Positions 8,616 to 16,182 of a stretch of 64,000 nucleotides of DNA are shown piece after piece (the first letter of the stretch is position 1; each line of letters starts with the position of its first letter). Both the position numbers and the translations under genes were made by a program. The notes under the pieces are model-generated. The model worked only from the letters and a program-made list of their open reading frames with translations. It was not told the origin of the DNA and searched no databases. The DNA is from Micavibrio sp964400125 (GTDB lineage Bacteria; Pseudomonadota; Alphaproteobacteria; Micavibrionales; Micavibrionaceae): contig CAYNSR010000003.1 of assembly GCA_964400125.1 (NCBI GenBank), positions 62,001-126,000 on the forward strand, given 5' to 3'.

Positions 8616-9302
8616 TTGAACGCAAGAAATTCAGATATTGAAAAATATATCTTTAATCGCTTCAAGGGGCAGTATGCCATTCCAGATGGAACAATTCACT
8701 ACGGCGACAAACCAGATGTCATTTTATGCAGCAGTGACACAAAGCTAGGCATTGAAATTTCACAGATTGTAGGAGGCGATCTGGATCATAAAGCAAAGCA
8801 AGAGAACGTCGTTTTAAAGGCACAAAAAATTTATGGCCGCGACCCTAGACACAAAACAGAATTTCATTTTGGGTTTAATAATGGCGTAGGGATAAATGAC
8901 ATTACTCAACTCTCAAAGCGCCTTGCTTCGTTAGTAAGCACCTTGGGAACGGAGCCAATTGGGGCAATCAGCAGAAGCAGGTTCGAAGACATTCCAGAAC
9001 TTTCTTTTGTATTCAAAGGTGACGAATATGATGATTGCCTCTGGAAAGTGCGGAGTTGTTCGTCACCAAATTTCCTGTCTACAGAAACGGTCAATGAACA
9101 AATTGCAAAAAAAACTGAATTATCAAATGGGTATAAAAAATGTGACAGCCTTTGGCTGCTATTATTTATAATTTTTATCGATCCTATCCAAGATATTGAA
9201 ATCGCCAATTTTAATCCTTCTGGCATAGTGACGGGTGCGTTTGAGAAGGTTTTTATATACAGAACATGCTTTGAGGAAATAATCGAAATTAACAAAACAT
9301 AA
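8616..9302 (+). CDS. AT-rich unknown gene, possibly nuclease-like, likely acquired
   Basis: The 228-residue protein has a base and codon composition clearly more AT-rich than its neighbours (many Lys, Ile, Asn). The start is TTG, with GGGAG 9 bases upstream lying inside the guaA remnant; a TGA closes the frame further upstream. Residues 24-49 show D-G-T...K-P-D-V...G-I-E-I-S, which resembles the PD-(D/E)xK arrangement of restriction-like nucleases (D34, E47) but with Ser where Lys is expected. A hydrophobic stretch (SLWLLLFIIFI) lies near residue 178. The family is not recognised and the nuclease idea is weak. No partner methylase or toxin gene is adjacent. Confidence 0.65.
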   Translation: MNARNSDIEKYIFNRFKGQYAIPDGTIHYGDKPDVILCSSDTKLGIEISQIVGGDLDHKAKQENVVLKAQKIYGRDPRHKTEFHFGFNNGVGINDITQLSKRLASLVSTLGTEPIGAISRSRFEDIPELSFVFKGDEYDDCLWKVRSCSSPNFLSTETVNEQIAKKTELSNGYKKCDSLWLLLFIIFIDPIQDIEIANFNPSGIVTGAFEKVFIYRTCFEEIIEINKT

Positions 9303-9304
9303 TT

Positions 9305-9356
9305 GTCACCCCGGCGCAGGCCGGGGTCCATGGATTCCGGCCTGCGCCGGAATGAC
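9305..9356. repeat. 52-bp perfectly centred palindrome (REP-like)
   Basis: Arms CCGGCGCAGGCCGG (9311-9324) and CCGGCCTGCGCCGG (9337-9350) are exact inverse copies. GTCA/TGAC lie at the outer ends and TCCATGGA at the centre. It begins three bases after the stop of the preceding gene and could act as a transcript end or mRNA-stabilising structure. Its translation gives the SPRRRPGSMDSGLRR-type spurious peptide commonly produced by dispersed palindromes of this kind. Confidence 0.85.
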
Positions 9357-9364
9357 GATGAGGG

Positions 9365-9431
9365 GGTAAGGAAACTTCGTGACGTCTTCGTGCCCTTCGT
9401 GTCCTTCGTGGTGAAAAACCGTTTCCTTACC
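9365..9431. repeat. Inverted repeat enclosing a CTTCGTG-type tandem
   Basis: GGTAAGGAAAC (9365-9375) and GTTTCCTTACC (9421-9431) are exact inverse arms. They enclose a short tandem built on CTTCGTG/TCCTTCGTG words (9376-9411). It belongs to the same repeat cluster as the flanking palindromes. Confidence 0.75.
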
Positions 9432-9487
9432 TCCACCATCATCTCCCGCTTTATGCGGGAATATCCATGTGCAAAATTTGCCACACC

Positions 9488-9520
9488 CCGTCATCACCCG
9501 GACAAGCCGGGTGATGACGG
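9488..9520. repeat. 33-bp hairpin repeat
   Basis: CCGTCATCACCCGG and CCGGGTGATGACGG form a perfect 14-base stem with the 5-base loop ACAAG. The inner 9-base arms and the 5-base loop size recur at 44674-44696, so this is a dispersed family. It lies about 60 bases before the Nudix gene. Confidence 0.85.
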
Positions 9521-9582
9521 CCTGAAAGGAGAGAAAAGAAGAGCCTTTCGCTTCCCCGGCCTTTCGCGGTAAAATCGCCGCC

Positions 9583-10065
9583 ATGAACACCACCATCCGT
9601 GAAATCGACCCCGCCACGCGCGCGGCACAGATTGTCAAACACCTCGCCGATTGCGTCATCCTGACGCATGACAACAAAATCCTGATGCAGTTTCGGCCCG
9701 AGGGATACGGACGGTTTGGCGGATGCCTGAATATTTTTGGTGGCCATGTCGAGGACGGGGAGGATGTCATCACCGCCCTGATCCGTGAATTGCACGAGGA
9801 ACTGGGCGCGATTGTGCGGCCCGAAGATGTGCGTTTTATCGCCACCGTGACGGAGGGCATGACCGACCATAGCGAAGCCGTGCATATCCATTTCTGGCAC
9901 GACCGCGCCGGGACCATCACCGGGTGTTATGAATGCGAAGCGCGGCATTATGACACGCTCGACGACGCCCTTGCCCACCCGAAAATCATGGATTACGCAC
10001 GCTGGGCCTTGTTGCAGGCGAGGGAACGCGGGTTTTTATCCGGCATCTTGCCGCCTCAGCGATAG
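9583..10065 (+). CDS. Nudix hydrolase
   Basis: Nudix enzymes cleave a nucleoside diphosphate linked to another group. The 160-residue protein has an intact Nudix box: G54, E60, R68-E69-L, E72-E73 and G75 in the G-x5-E-x7-REUxEExGU pattern. The flanks do not resemble MutT, RppH or ADP-ribose pyrophosphatase signatures clearly enough to name a substrate. It stands alone behind the repeat cluster. Confidence 0.85.
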   Translation: MNTTIREIDPATRAAQIVKHLADCVILTHDNKILMQFRPEGYGRFGGCLNIFGGHVEDGEDVITALIRELHEELGAIVRPEDVRFIATVTEGMTDHSEAVHIHFWHDRAGTITGCYECEARHYDTLDDALAHPKIMDYARWALLQARERGFLSGILPPQR

Positions 10066-10413
10066 CCCGCAAAAACCTGCACCGATTCGAATCACCCGCG
10101 AATCAGGCGCAACCCCGCGCATTCTGCGGCTTTCAACGATTTTGGTGATAAAAACAAAGGCCTTATTGGATAATTTATCAGCCTGCGCTACACTGGATTT
10201 CAGGTCAGAGATGACCGAATCCTTTCTGTAATCCTGAAACAACATTGCGTATTTGCATGGGGACAGATCGGGGGACAGGGGCGAATTTTTCAACATATGC
10301 GCCCGCTTAGGTCCCCTGACCCACTTCCCGGATGAAGCTTTAGGAATTTTGTCATCTTGGTGGCAACCACGACATGTTGTAGTTTGAAGGGGTGAAGGCA
10401 TCTATGGATTGTG
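10066..10413. other. Intergenic region before nrdA; no convincing gene
   Basis: No well-supported reading frame is seen. A minus-strand frame (10036-10245 or longer) has passable composition but overlaps the Nudix gene and lacks a ribosome site. GGGGACAG occurs twice close together around 10258-10280. The right end leads into the DnaA boxes and nrdA promoter region. Confidence 0.4.
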
Positions 10414-10431
10414 TTATCCACATAATCCACA
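10414..10431 (+). promoter_or_regulatory. Tandem DnaA boxes upstream of nrdA
   Basis: TTATCCACA (10414-10422) is an exact consensus DnaA box. TAATCCACA (10423-10431) abuts it directly and differs at one base. They lie about 95 bases before the nrdA start. In E. coli, DnaA binds boxes upstream of nrdAB and couples dNTP synthesis to replication; the same logic is inferred here. Confidence 0.65.
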
Positions 10432-10526
10432 CCCATGAAGACACACGCGGTCAAGGCCCGGGACGGGTCTGCGCCGATGCGCGCCGAACACTATGTTTAT
10501 GAAAAGCACACAGGAGTAAAACAACC

Positions 10527-12374
10527 ATGTTTGATGTCGCCCAGGTCGAGCGCGGCCCCCGCGTCCAGATTGATCGGTCCCGTGACGGGAATCTGACCGA
10601 TTTCGGCAAGGCAACATTGATGGACCGTTACCTGTTGCCGGAGGAATCCTTTCAGGACCTGTTCGCCCGGGTGGCGATGTATTACGGCGACGACTCCGCC
10701 CATGCCCAGCGCATCTATGACTATATTTCCAAACTCTGGTTTATGCCGGCGACGCCGATCCTGTCCAATGGCGGGACCAATCGCGGCCTGCCGATTTCGT
10801 GCTTCCTCAATGAATCCGGCGATTCTTTGGAAGGGATCGTCGATTTGTGGAATGAAAATGTCTGGCTGGCCAGCCTTGGCGGCGGTATCGGTTCCTACTG
10901 GGGCAATGTCCGGTCCATCGGTGAAAAAGTCGGGCGCAACGGGAAAACATCAGGCATCGTCCCCTTTATCTGTGTGCAGGACAGCCTCACTCTGGCGATT
11001 TCGCAAGGGTCCTTGCGCCGTGGGTCCGCCGCAATCTACCTGCCTGTATCGCATCCGGAAATCGAGGAATTCATCGAGATCCGCCGTCCCACGGGTGGCG
11101 ACCCGAACCGGAAGGCGCTGAACATGCACAACGCCGTCGTCATCCCCAATGCCTTTATGAAGGCGGTGGAACAGGATGAGGAATGGGCGCTGAAATCACC
11201 CAAGGACGGCCATATCGTCAGTCGCATCAAGGCGCGCGACCTGTGGATTCGCATTCTCACCGCCCGGATCGAAACCGGCGAACCCTATTTGCTGTTTATC
11301 GACCATGTGAACGACGCCATTCCGGCCCATCACAAGATGGCCGGGCTGAATGTCAAAATGTCCAATCTGTGTTCGGAAATCACCCTGCCGACGGGGAAAG
11401 ACCATCTCGGCAACGAACGCACCGCCGTGTGCTGCCTGTCCTCGCTCAATCTCGAAACCTTCGAAGAATGGCAGGACCACCCGACCTTTATCGAAGATTG
11501 CATGCGTTTCCTCGACAATGTTCTGACAGATTTCATCAACAAGGCCCCCGACAGCATGAAGCGCGCGAAATACGCCGCCATGCGCGAACGCTCCGTCGGG
11601 CTCGGCGTGATGGGGTTCCATTCCTTCCTGCAAGGCAAGATGATTCCGATGGAATCGGTCATGGCCAAGGTCTGGAACCGCCGCATGTTCCAGCACGTCA
11701 AGCGTCAGGTCGATGATTCCTCGGTGAAACTGGCGCATGAGCGCGGGGCCTGCCCCGACGCCGCCGATTACGGCATTATGGAGCGTTTTTCCAACAAAAT
11801 GGCCATCGCCCCGACCGCGTCGATTTCCATCATTACCGGCGGCGCGTCCCCCGGCATCGAACCGAACGCCGCCAATGCCTATACGCACAAGACGCTGTCC
11901 GGCTCCTTCGCCGTCAAAAACAAACATCTCGAAGCCCTGCTGGAGGCCAAAGGCCGGAACACGGAAGAGGTCTGGTCATCCATCTTCACCAATGAAGGTT
12001 CGGTCCTGCATCTCGATTTCCTGACGCAGGATGAAAAGGATGTCTTCAAGACCGCCTTTGAAATCGACCAGCGCTGGTTGATCGAACACGCAGCCGACCG
12101 CACACCCTATATCTGTCAGGCGCAATCGCTCAACGTTTTCCTGCCTGCGAACGTGCACAAGCGCGATTTGCACGGCATTCACATGGAAGCTTGGAAAAAG
12201 GGCGTGAAGAGTCTGTATTACTGCCGCTCCAAATCCATCCAGCGCGCCGAAAGCGCCGCAAGCTGGCAGCGCTCCAAGGATGCCGCCATCAAGGACGCCG
12301 CAAGCTTGCGCGAACCGGAACTGACCGTCCGGGACGATGAAAACAAATACGAAGAGTGCCTCGCCTGCCAGTAG
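10527..12374 (+). CDS. nrdA: Ribonucleoside-diphosphate reductase, alpha subunit (class I, no ATP cone)
   Basis: The catalytic subunit reduces ribonucleotides to deoxyribonucleotides using a radical supplied by NrdB. The 615-residue protein keeps the essential parts: C92 (GLPISCFLN) and C302 as the reducing pair, thiyl-radical C282 with E284 (NLCSEI), the radical-transfer pair in SLYYCRSKS, and a C-terminal CLAC redox tail. The usual N-terminal ATP cone (about 90-100 residues, overall activity control) is absent: the protein begins close to the catalytic barrel. The ATG follows CAGGAG. A strong terminator separates it from nrdB. Tandem DnaA boxes lie upstream. Confidence 0.95.
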   Translation: MFDVAQVERGPRVQIDRSRDGNLTDFGKATLMDRYLLPEESFQDLFARVAMYYGDDSAHAQRIYDYISKLWFMPATPILSNGGTNRGLPISCFLNESGDSLEGIVDLWNENVWLASLGGGIGSYWGNVRSIGEKVGRNGKTSGIVPFICVQDSLTLAISQGSLRRGSAAIYLPVSHPEIEEFIEIRRPTGGDPNRKALNMHNAVVIPNAFMKAVEQDEEWALKSPKDGHIVSRIKARDLWIRILTARIETGEPYLLFIDHVNDAIPAHHKMAGLNVKMSNLCSEITLPTGKDHLGNERTAVCCLSSLNLETFEEWQDHPTFIEDCMRFLDNVLTDFINKAPDSMKRAKYAAMRERSVGLGVMGFHSFLQGKMIPMESVMAKVWNRRMFQHVKRQVDDSSVKLAHERGACPDAADYGIMERFSNKMAIAPTASISIITGGASPGIEPNAANAYTHKTLSGSFAVKNKHLEALLEAKGRNTEEVWSSIFTNEGSVLHLDFLTQDEKDVFKTAFEIDQRWLIEHAADRTPYICQAQSLNVFLPANVHKRDLHGIHMEAWKKGVKSLYYCRSKSIQRAESAASWQRSKDAAIKDAASLREPELTVRDDENKYEECLACQ

Positions 12375-12394
12375 GACTTTTTGGCTTCAGCCAT

Positions 12395-12441
12395 ATGAAA
12401 ACGTCCCCGCACGCTCCATGCGGGGACGTTTTCATTTTTTG
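12395..12441 (+). terminator. Strong intrinsic terminator after nrdA
   Basis: A perfect 17-base stem (ATGAAAACGTCCCCGCA with its inverse), a 7-base loop, then six Ts. This should stop nrdA transcripts before nrdB. Confidence 0.92.
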
Positions 12442-12446
12442 GATAA

Positions 12447-12494
12447 CTACTATATATGGTGACTAAATCGCTTCTTTCATGCTATATGTTGTAT
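12447..12494 (+). promoter_or_regulatory. Pair of NrdR boxes upstream of nrdB
   Basis: Box 1 at 12447-12462 contains CTATATATGG. Box 2 at 12479-12494 contains CTATATGTTG. Each matches the NrdR consensus core CwAtATaTwG at nine of ten positions, and their starts are 32 bases apart, the usual three-turn spacing. NrdR represses RNR genes when dATP/ATP levels are adequate. The pair sits between the nrdA terminator and nrdB. Confidence 0.8.
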
Positions 12495-12611
12495 ACTGTC
12501 TTTTACAATACCCCCTTCGCCCCCTGTGGACGAATCCTCAGAAATGACTCGGTTTGGACCGGGACTCGCTCTAAATAAACCCTAGAACCGCAAAAATCAG
12601 GAGTACGCAAC

Positions 12612-13688
12612 ATGTCCGCAAAAACTGTCGGCCCCCAGACCATCACCGACGATGTCACCCATTCCAACTCCCCGTTGCTGAAGGAACGCCATGTCTACAA
12701 GCCTTTCCTTTATCCGTGGTGCTACGAGGCCTGGCTGACGCAGCAGCGCATTCACTGGCTGCCCGAAGAAGTGCCGCTGGCGGAAGATGTGCGCGACTGG
12801 AAAAAAACCATGACCCCGGCGGAAAAAAATCTGATGACGCAGATTTTCCGCTTCTTCACCCAGGCCGATGTCGAGGTGAATAATTGCTACATGAAGCATT
12901 ACAGTCAGGTCTTCGGCCCCGTCGAAGTGCAGATGATGCTATCCGCGTTTTCCAACATCGAAACCGTGCATATCGCCGCCTATTCGCATTTGCTCGATAC
13001 GCTCGGCATGCCGGAGCTCGAATATTCCGCCTTCATGCAATACAAGGAAATGAAGGATAAATACGACTATATGCAGACCGCTTCGATGGCGTCGCGCCGC
13101 GATATCGCCAAGACCATGGCCCTCTTTGGCGGCTTTACCGAAGGACTCCAGCTTTTTGCCTCCTTCGCGATTTTGATGAACTTCCAGCGTTTCAATAAAA
13201 TGAAGGGCATGGGCCAGATCATCACATGGTCGGTACGCGATGAAACGCTGCACTGTCTTTCCATGATTAAACTGTTCAATGCGTTTATCGCCGAAAACGG
13301 GGATATATGGGATGCGGAATTGCGGGCGGAAATCACCGAAAGCTGCAAGACCATCGTCGGGTTTGAGGACGCCTTTATCGACCTTGCCTTCGAAATGGGC
13401 GGCGTCGAGGGGCTGGAGCCGCAGGAGGTTAAGAATTACATCCGCTATATCGGCGACCGCCGCCTGCAACAGCTCAACCTCGATCCGGTTTTCGGCATCG
13501 AGAAAAACCCGCTGCCTTGGATGGACCAGATGCTCAACGGGGCGGAACACACCAATTTCTTTGAAAACCGCTCGACTGAATATTCCAAGGCCTCGACGCA
13601 AGGCTCATGGGAAGAAGTTTTCGACGACAGTGTCTTTTCCGGAAATTACGGCAAACGCGATGAGAAAACCATCGCCGCCGCCGAATAG
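12612..13688 (+). CDS. nrdB: Ribonucleoside-diphosphate reductase, beta subunit
   Basis: NrdB houses the diiron-tyrosyl radical used by NrdA. In the 358-residue protein E117, H120 and Y124 form the ExxHxxxY signature, with Y124 the expected radical tyrosine. Further metal ligands come from ADVEVNN (near 86-88) and the RDETLH motif (about residue 202-207). There is no ATP cone at the N-terminus. The ATG follows AGGAG. It has its own NrdR-controlled promoter region and its own terminator, so it is a separate transcription unit from nrdA. Confidence 0.95.
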   Translation: MSAKTVGPQTITDDVTHSNSPLLKERHVYKPFLYPWCYEAWLTQQRIHWLPEEVPLAEDVRDWKKTMTPAEKNLMTQIFRFFTQADVEVNNCYMKHYSQVFGPVEVQMMLSAFSNIETVHIAAYSHLLDTLGMPELEYSAFMQYKEMKDKYDYMQTASMASRRDIAKTMALFGGFTEGLQLFASFAILMNFQRFNKMKGMGQIITWSVRDETLHCLSMIKLFNAFIAENGDIWDAELRAEITESCKTIVGFEDAFIDLAFEMGGVEGLEPQEVKNYIRYIGDRRLQQLNLDPVFGIEKNPLPWMDQMLNGAEHTNFFENRSTEYSKASTQGSWEEVFDDSVFSGNYGKRDEKTIAAAE

Positions 13689-13700
13689 GACAAATACAAA

Positions 13701-13733
13701 AACCCTTCCGTTTTATGGACGGAAGGGTTTTTT
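13701..13733 (+). terminator. Intrinsic terminator after nrdB
   Basis: AACCCTTCCGT and ACGGAAGGGTT form an 11-base stem with a 7-base loop; the stem ends in a run of Ts. Confidence 0.9.
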
Positions 13734-14039
13734 GTTGCTCACGTCATTTTTGTAATTTAATTACCTTTTTGTCAAAAAAGAAGCTCTGAATATTTCGCAT
13801 AGCAGCTATATTCTTTTCTAAAGATGTTTTTTGTTGCGCACGCACAAATTCGGGCGTATAAACAACTCATGACCTACAGAGCCGCAACCATTCTTATTGC
13901 CCTCATCCTAATTGGCGCCTAGCGCCAACATATCCCCTTTTCTCAAATCACATCTGACTGAACTGTAAGAAGGCCCTGAAAAAGGGTCCTGTCACGGACA
14001 AACGGCTTTTACAACAACTGAAAAATAGAGGATCTGAAA
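13734..14039. other. AT-rich intergenic region upstream of a small gene
   Basis: No gene of normal length is seen. It contains the small palindrome GTAATTTAATTAC at about 13756 and a second one, TTGGCGC-CTA-GCGCCAA, near 13911-13927. A 17-codon frame (13869-13922) encodes a hydrophobic peptide but has no ribosome site. The region presumably carries the promoter of the 64-residue gene that follows. Confidence 0.4.
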
Positions 14040-14234
14040 ATGTCACATACTGAAAAACCATCAACGACCAATACCGCAATGGACGATGTCGTCCCCCTGC
14101 AGCAAAGCTTTGCCGCACCAACAACCCCGGCGGCCAAAACGGATGACACTGCCGTCCGGGCTGCGCAACAGGCGCAAACTGAAGAACTCCTGCGCACAAA
14201 AGGTGCCACATATGTTTACGGCATGTGCGGTTAG
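14040..14234 (+). CDS. Small protein of 64 residues, unknown function
   Basis: The protein is Thr/Ala/Gln rich and polar over residues 1-50, and ends in a short segment TYVYGMCG with a single Cys next to the C-terminus. Three points support it as real: an ATG behind AGAGG at a spacing of about 7, a strong terminator immediately after the stop, and a long AT-rich upstream region. No signal peptide or membrane span is visible. The family is not recognised. Confidence 0.6.
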   Translation: MSHTEKPSTTNTAMDDVVPLQQSFAAPTTPAAKTDDTAVRAAQQAQTEELLRTKGATYVYGMCG

Positions 14235-14246
14235 ACCGCAGTAGGA

Positions 14247-14292
14247 AAAGAAAGGGGCCGGGTTTGCGAAAAGCGCCCGGCCCCTTTCTTTT
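14247..14292 (+). terminator. Intrinsic terminator after the small gene
   Basis: AAAGAAAGGGGCCGGG pairs with CCCGGCCCCTTTCTTT over 16 bases, with a 13-base loop, ending in a T-rich tract. Confidence 0.9.
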
Positions 14293-14378
14293 GCACGATA
14301 TCCCCCGCACTTCTTGGCAAAATCGCTAAATCCTGCTACGACCACAGCATCGTTCATAAATGCAAAAAAGAGGGTGTT

Positions 14379-15218
14379 ATGAGCCAAGACTACCAGCACT
14401 GGACCATCGCAGGTCTGCCATGGGACAAACTCGACCCCTCCCGGGTTGGGTCCGATCTTTTGCAGGTTATCAAGGCTGCCGCCCTCGTCGAATATGGTGC
14501 TGATGCCTATGCCGATTACCTGTGCAAGGTTTTCTCGGACGACCCCGATTTCCAGCAACTGGCCCGCAACTGGGCGGTCGAAGAAGTGCAGCACGGCAAG
14601 GCGCTGGGGTTGTGGGCCGAGAAAATAGACCCCGCCTGGTCTTTGGAGAAAGCCATGGCCAAATTCCGCGCCGGGTACGTCCCGGATCATTTCGTCAACG
14701 ACAACACCACTTCCGTGCGCGGATCGCGTAGTGCCGAGATGGTCGCGCGCTGCATGGTCGAAACCGGCACCAGCAGCTATTACAGCGCCATCGGCGATTC
14801 CACCGACGAACCTGTCCTGAAGGAAATTTGCAAACACATTGCGGCGGATGAATTTCGCCATTACAAATTATTCTACGATACGCTGAATCGTTATCTGGCC
14901 AGAGAAAAACTGGGCCGGATCGGGCGGTTGAAAGTAGCACTGGGGCGCATTGCAGAATCCGAAGACGATGAGCTGTCCTATGCCTTCTACGCTGCCAATG
15001 ACGACGGCAGCACCCCGTATGACCGGGTAGCCTGCAATCGCGCCTATGTGCGCCGCGCCTACGGCTTTTACCAGCAAAAACATCTCGACCGCGCCATTGC
15101 GATGATCTTCAAGGCATGCGGGTTTATGCCGCCGTCCCTGCCCTACCGCATGATCCGTCAGGTAGCATGGATCATGCTGAACCGTCAGACCAAAAAATTG
15201 CAGCGCATGGCCGCCTGA
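14379..15218 (+). CDS. Ferritin-like (diiron) domain protein
   Basis: The 279-residue, mainly helical protein has two halves of a diiron carboxylate site: EEVQHGKA near residue 68 and ADEFRHYK near 156, the ExxH pairs typical of rubrerythrin, ferritin and acyl-ACP desaturase relatives. Further candidate ligands are E39 in ALVEYGADAYADYL and E124 in MVETGTSSYY. The second half, with many Arg/Tyr and a WIMLNRQTKKLQR tail, may touch membrane or lipid. Substrate and reaction are unknown; the layout resembles acyl-ACP desaturase-like proteins more than iron-storage ferritin. It is a single gene behind a terminator. Confidence 0.8.
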   Translation: MSQDYQHWTIAGLPWDKLDPSRVGSDLLQVIKAAALVEYGADAYADYLCKVFSDDPDFQQLARNWAVEEVQHGKALGLWAEKIDPAWSLEKAMAKFRAGYVPDHFVNDNTTSVRGSRSAEMVARCMVETGTSSYYSAIGDSTDEPVLKEICKHIAADEFRHYKLFYDTLNRYLAREKLGRIGRLKVALGRIAESEDDELSYAFYAANDDGSTPYDRVACNRAYVRRAYGFYQQKHLDRAIAMIFKACGFMPPSLPYRMIRQVAWIMLNRQTKKLQRMAA

Positions 15219-15246
15219 AGACAGTGCCGGGATATCTGTTTGCGGA

Positions 15247-15864
15247 TTACGGTGTTTCTGGTTCGGGGTAAAACTTGTTCAAGACAACAGAACGGCCCAG
15301 TTTTTCCCAAAGATCGGACGAAACCGTCCAGTCCTTGCCATGCCTTTCCTCACACGCGATAAAACTGGCATTGATGCTGTCGATAACCTGCGCCTGTGCG
15401 GGCAGGGCGCTATTTTGTTTTTGTGCATCAGCCAGATCGGCGCGCATGGCCGCCATCCAGAACATACCGCAAAGATCGGCTTTTCCGACCCCGTTGATGA
15501 CCCCTGGCCCGGCGACGGCCCCGGCCACCAGAAGACCCAAATCAAGCTCCGGATGACGGCGGGCACAGGCAGCAAAATCCGGTTTCACTTTTACACCTTC
15601 CTGCGACGCCACGCCGAGGGCGCAGACATCCTGCCCAGTCAAAGCACGCAGACCGCCATCGCCCAGACCGGCACCGGATTGCAGCAAGGTGTGGATTTCA
15701 GGCAGGGTGAAACGATGGGGGTCCGCACCATCATTCCCGACTTCCGGTACAGGATGCGTCTCAGGGGTCACGACAGGAGCAACAGGAGCATCATCACCGC
15801 CGATCCACCACAAGGCCCCCACAACTGTGGAAGCAACCATCCAGAATTTCATGTTTCGCATCAA
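15247..15864 (-). CDS. Secreted or membrane-anchored protein, unknown function
   Basis: The 205-residue protein has an N-terminal hydrophobic segment (FWMVASTVVGALWWIGG), then a Pro/Val-rich linker and a globular domain from about residue 50. That domain contains four or five cysteines (DVCALG, FAACARR, DLCGMFW, FIACEERHG) that could form disulfides in the periplasm. The start ATG is at 15864 with another Met three residues on. The family is not recognised. It is convergent with the ferritin-like gene and no operon partner is seen. Confidence 0.65.
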   Translation of the reverse strand: MMRNMKFWMVASTVVGALWWIGGDDAPVAPVVTPETHPVPEVGNDGADPHRFTLPEIHTLLQSGAGLGDGGLRALTGQDVCALGVASQEGVKVKPDFAACARRHPELDLGLLVAGAVAGPGVINGVGKADLCGMFWMAAMRADLADAQKQNSALPAQAQVIDSINASFIACEERHGKDWTVSSDLWEKLGRSVVLNKFYPEPETP

Positions 15865-16182
15865 AAAACCCTCGTCACCGGATTACGAATGGTGGCCATG
15901 CTAACAGGCCCTTTATATTATGTCAAACATTGTGCCGGGTTTTGCGCAAACGGGGGCCTTTTCAAATAGCGCTTAAGGCGTGACGGGTTTTCTGATAGAA
16001 TCACCTTGACGTTGACCGTTGGACACAGCATTTGAGCTTTCTCAGTTCCTGCCCCACCGTCCACCCTACCCTCCCTGGCGAAAATATCTCCTCGCCCGAA
16101 GCAGCCCTTCGGTCCCGATTTTCTATGGCTGCCCTTCCCCCTGTTTCTCCCCTGACGACAACCCCAACCAAGGAGTCTTCTC
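15865..16182. other. Divergent promoter region; no gene seen
   Basis: The stretch lies between the divergent secreted-protein gene and phoH. The phoH-proximal half is pyrimidine-rich and lacks a convincing frame of its own, although open frames run through it. A ribosome site AAGGAG precedes phoH. Confidence 0.35.

Noticed and set aside
9303..9572. 89-codon frame over the repeat cluster
   Set aside because: Its start reads SPRRRPGSMDSGLRRNDD, a known product of translating dispersed palindromes; it is repeat DNA, not a gene.
10036..10401. 121-codon minus-strand frame before nrdA
   Set aside because: The second half reads somewhat like protein, but it overlaps the Nudix gene, has no ribosome site and covers a likely regulatory region. 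Undecided, so not listed as a gene.
10464..10510. NrdR box near nrdA (CACTATGTTTATG)
   Set aside because: It differs from the consensus core at three positions and has no partner box one or three helical turns away.
10527..12374. nrdA as a truncated pseudogene because of its short length
   Set aside because: All catalytic and redox cysteines, the radical-transfer tyrosines and the C-terminal tail are present; only the regulatory cone is missing.
13869..13922. 17-residue hydrophobic peptide frame
   Set aside because: No ribosome site, and it ends in a small palindrome. It could be an entericidin-like start broken by a stop, but evidence is too thin.
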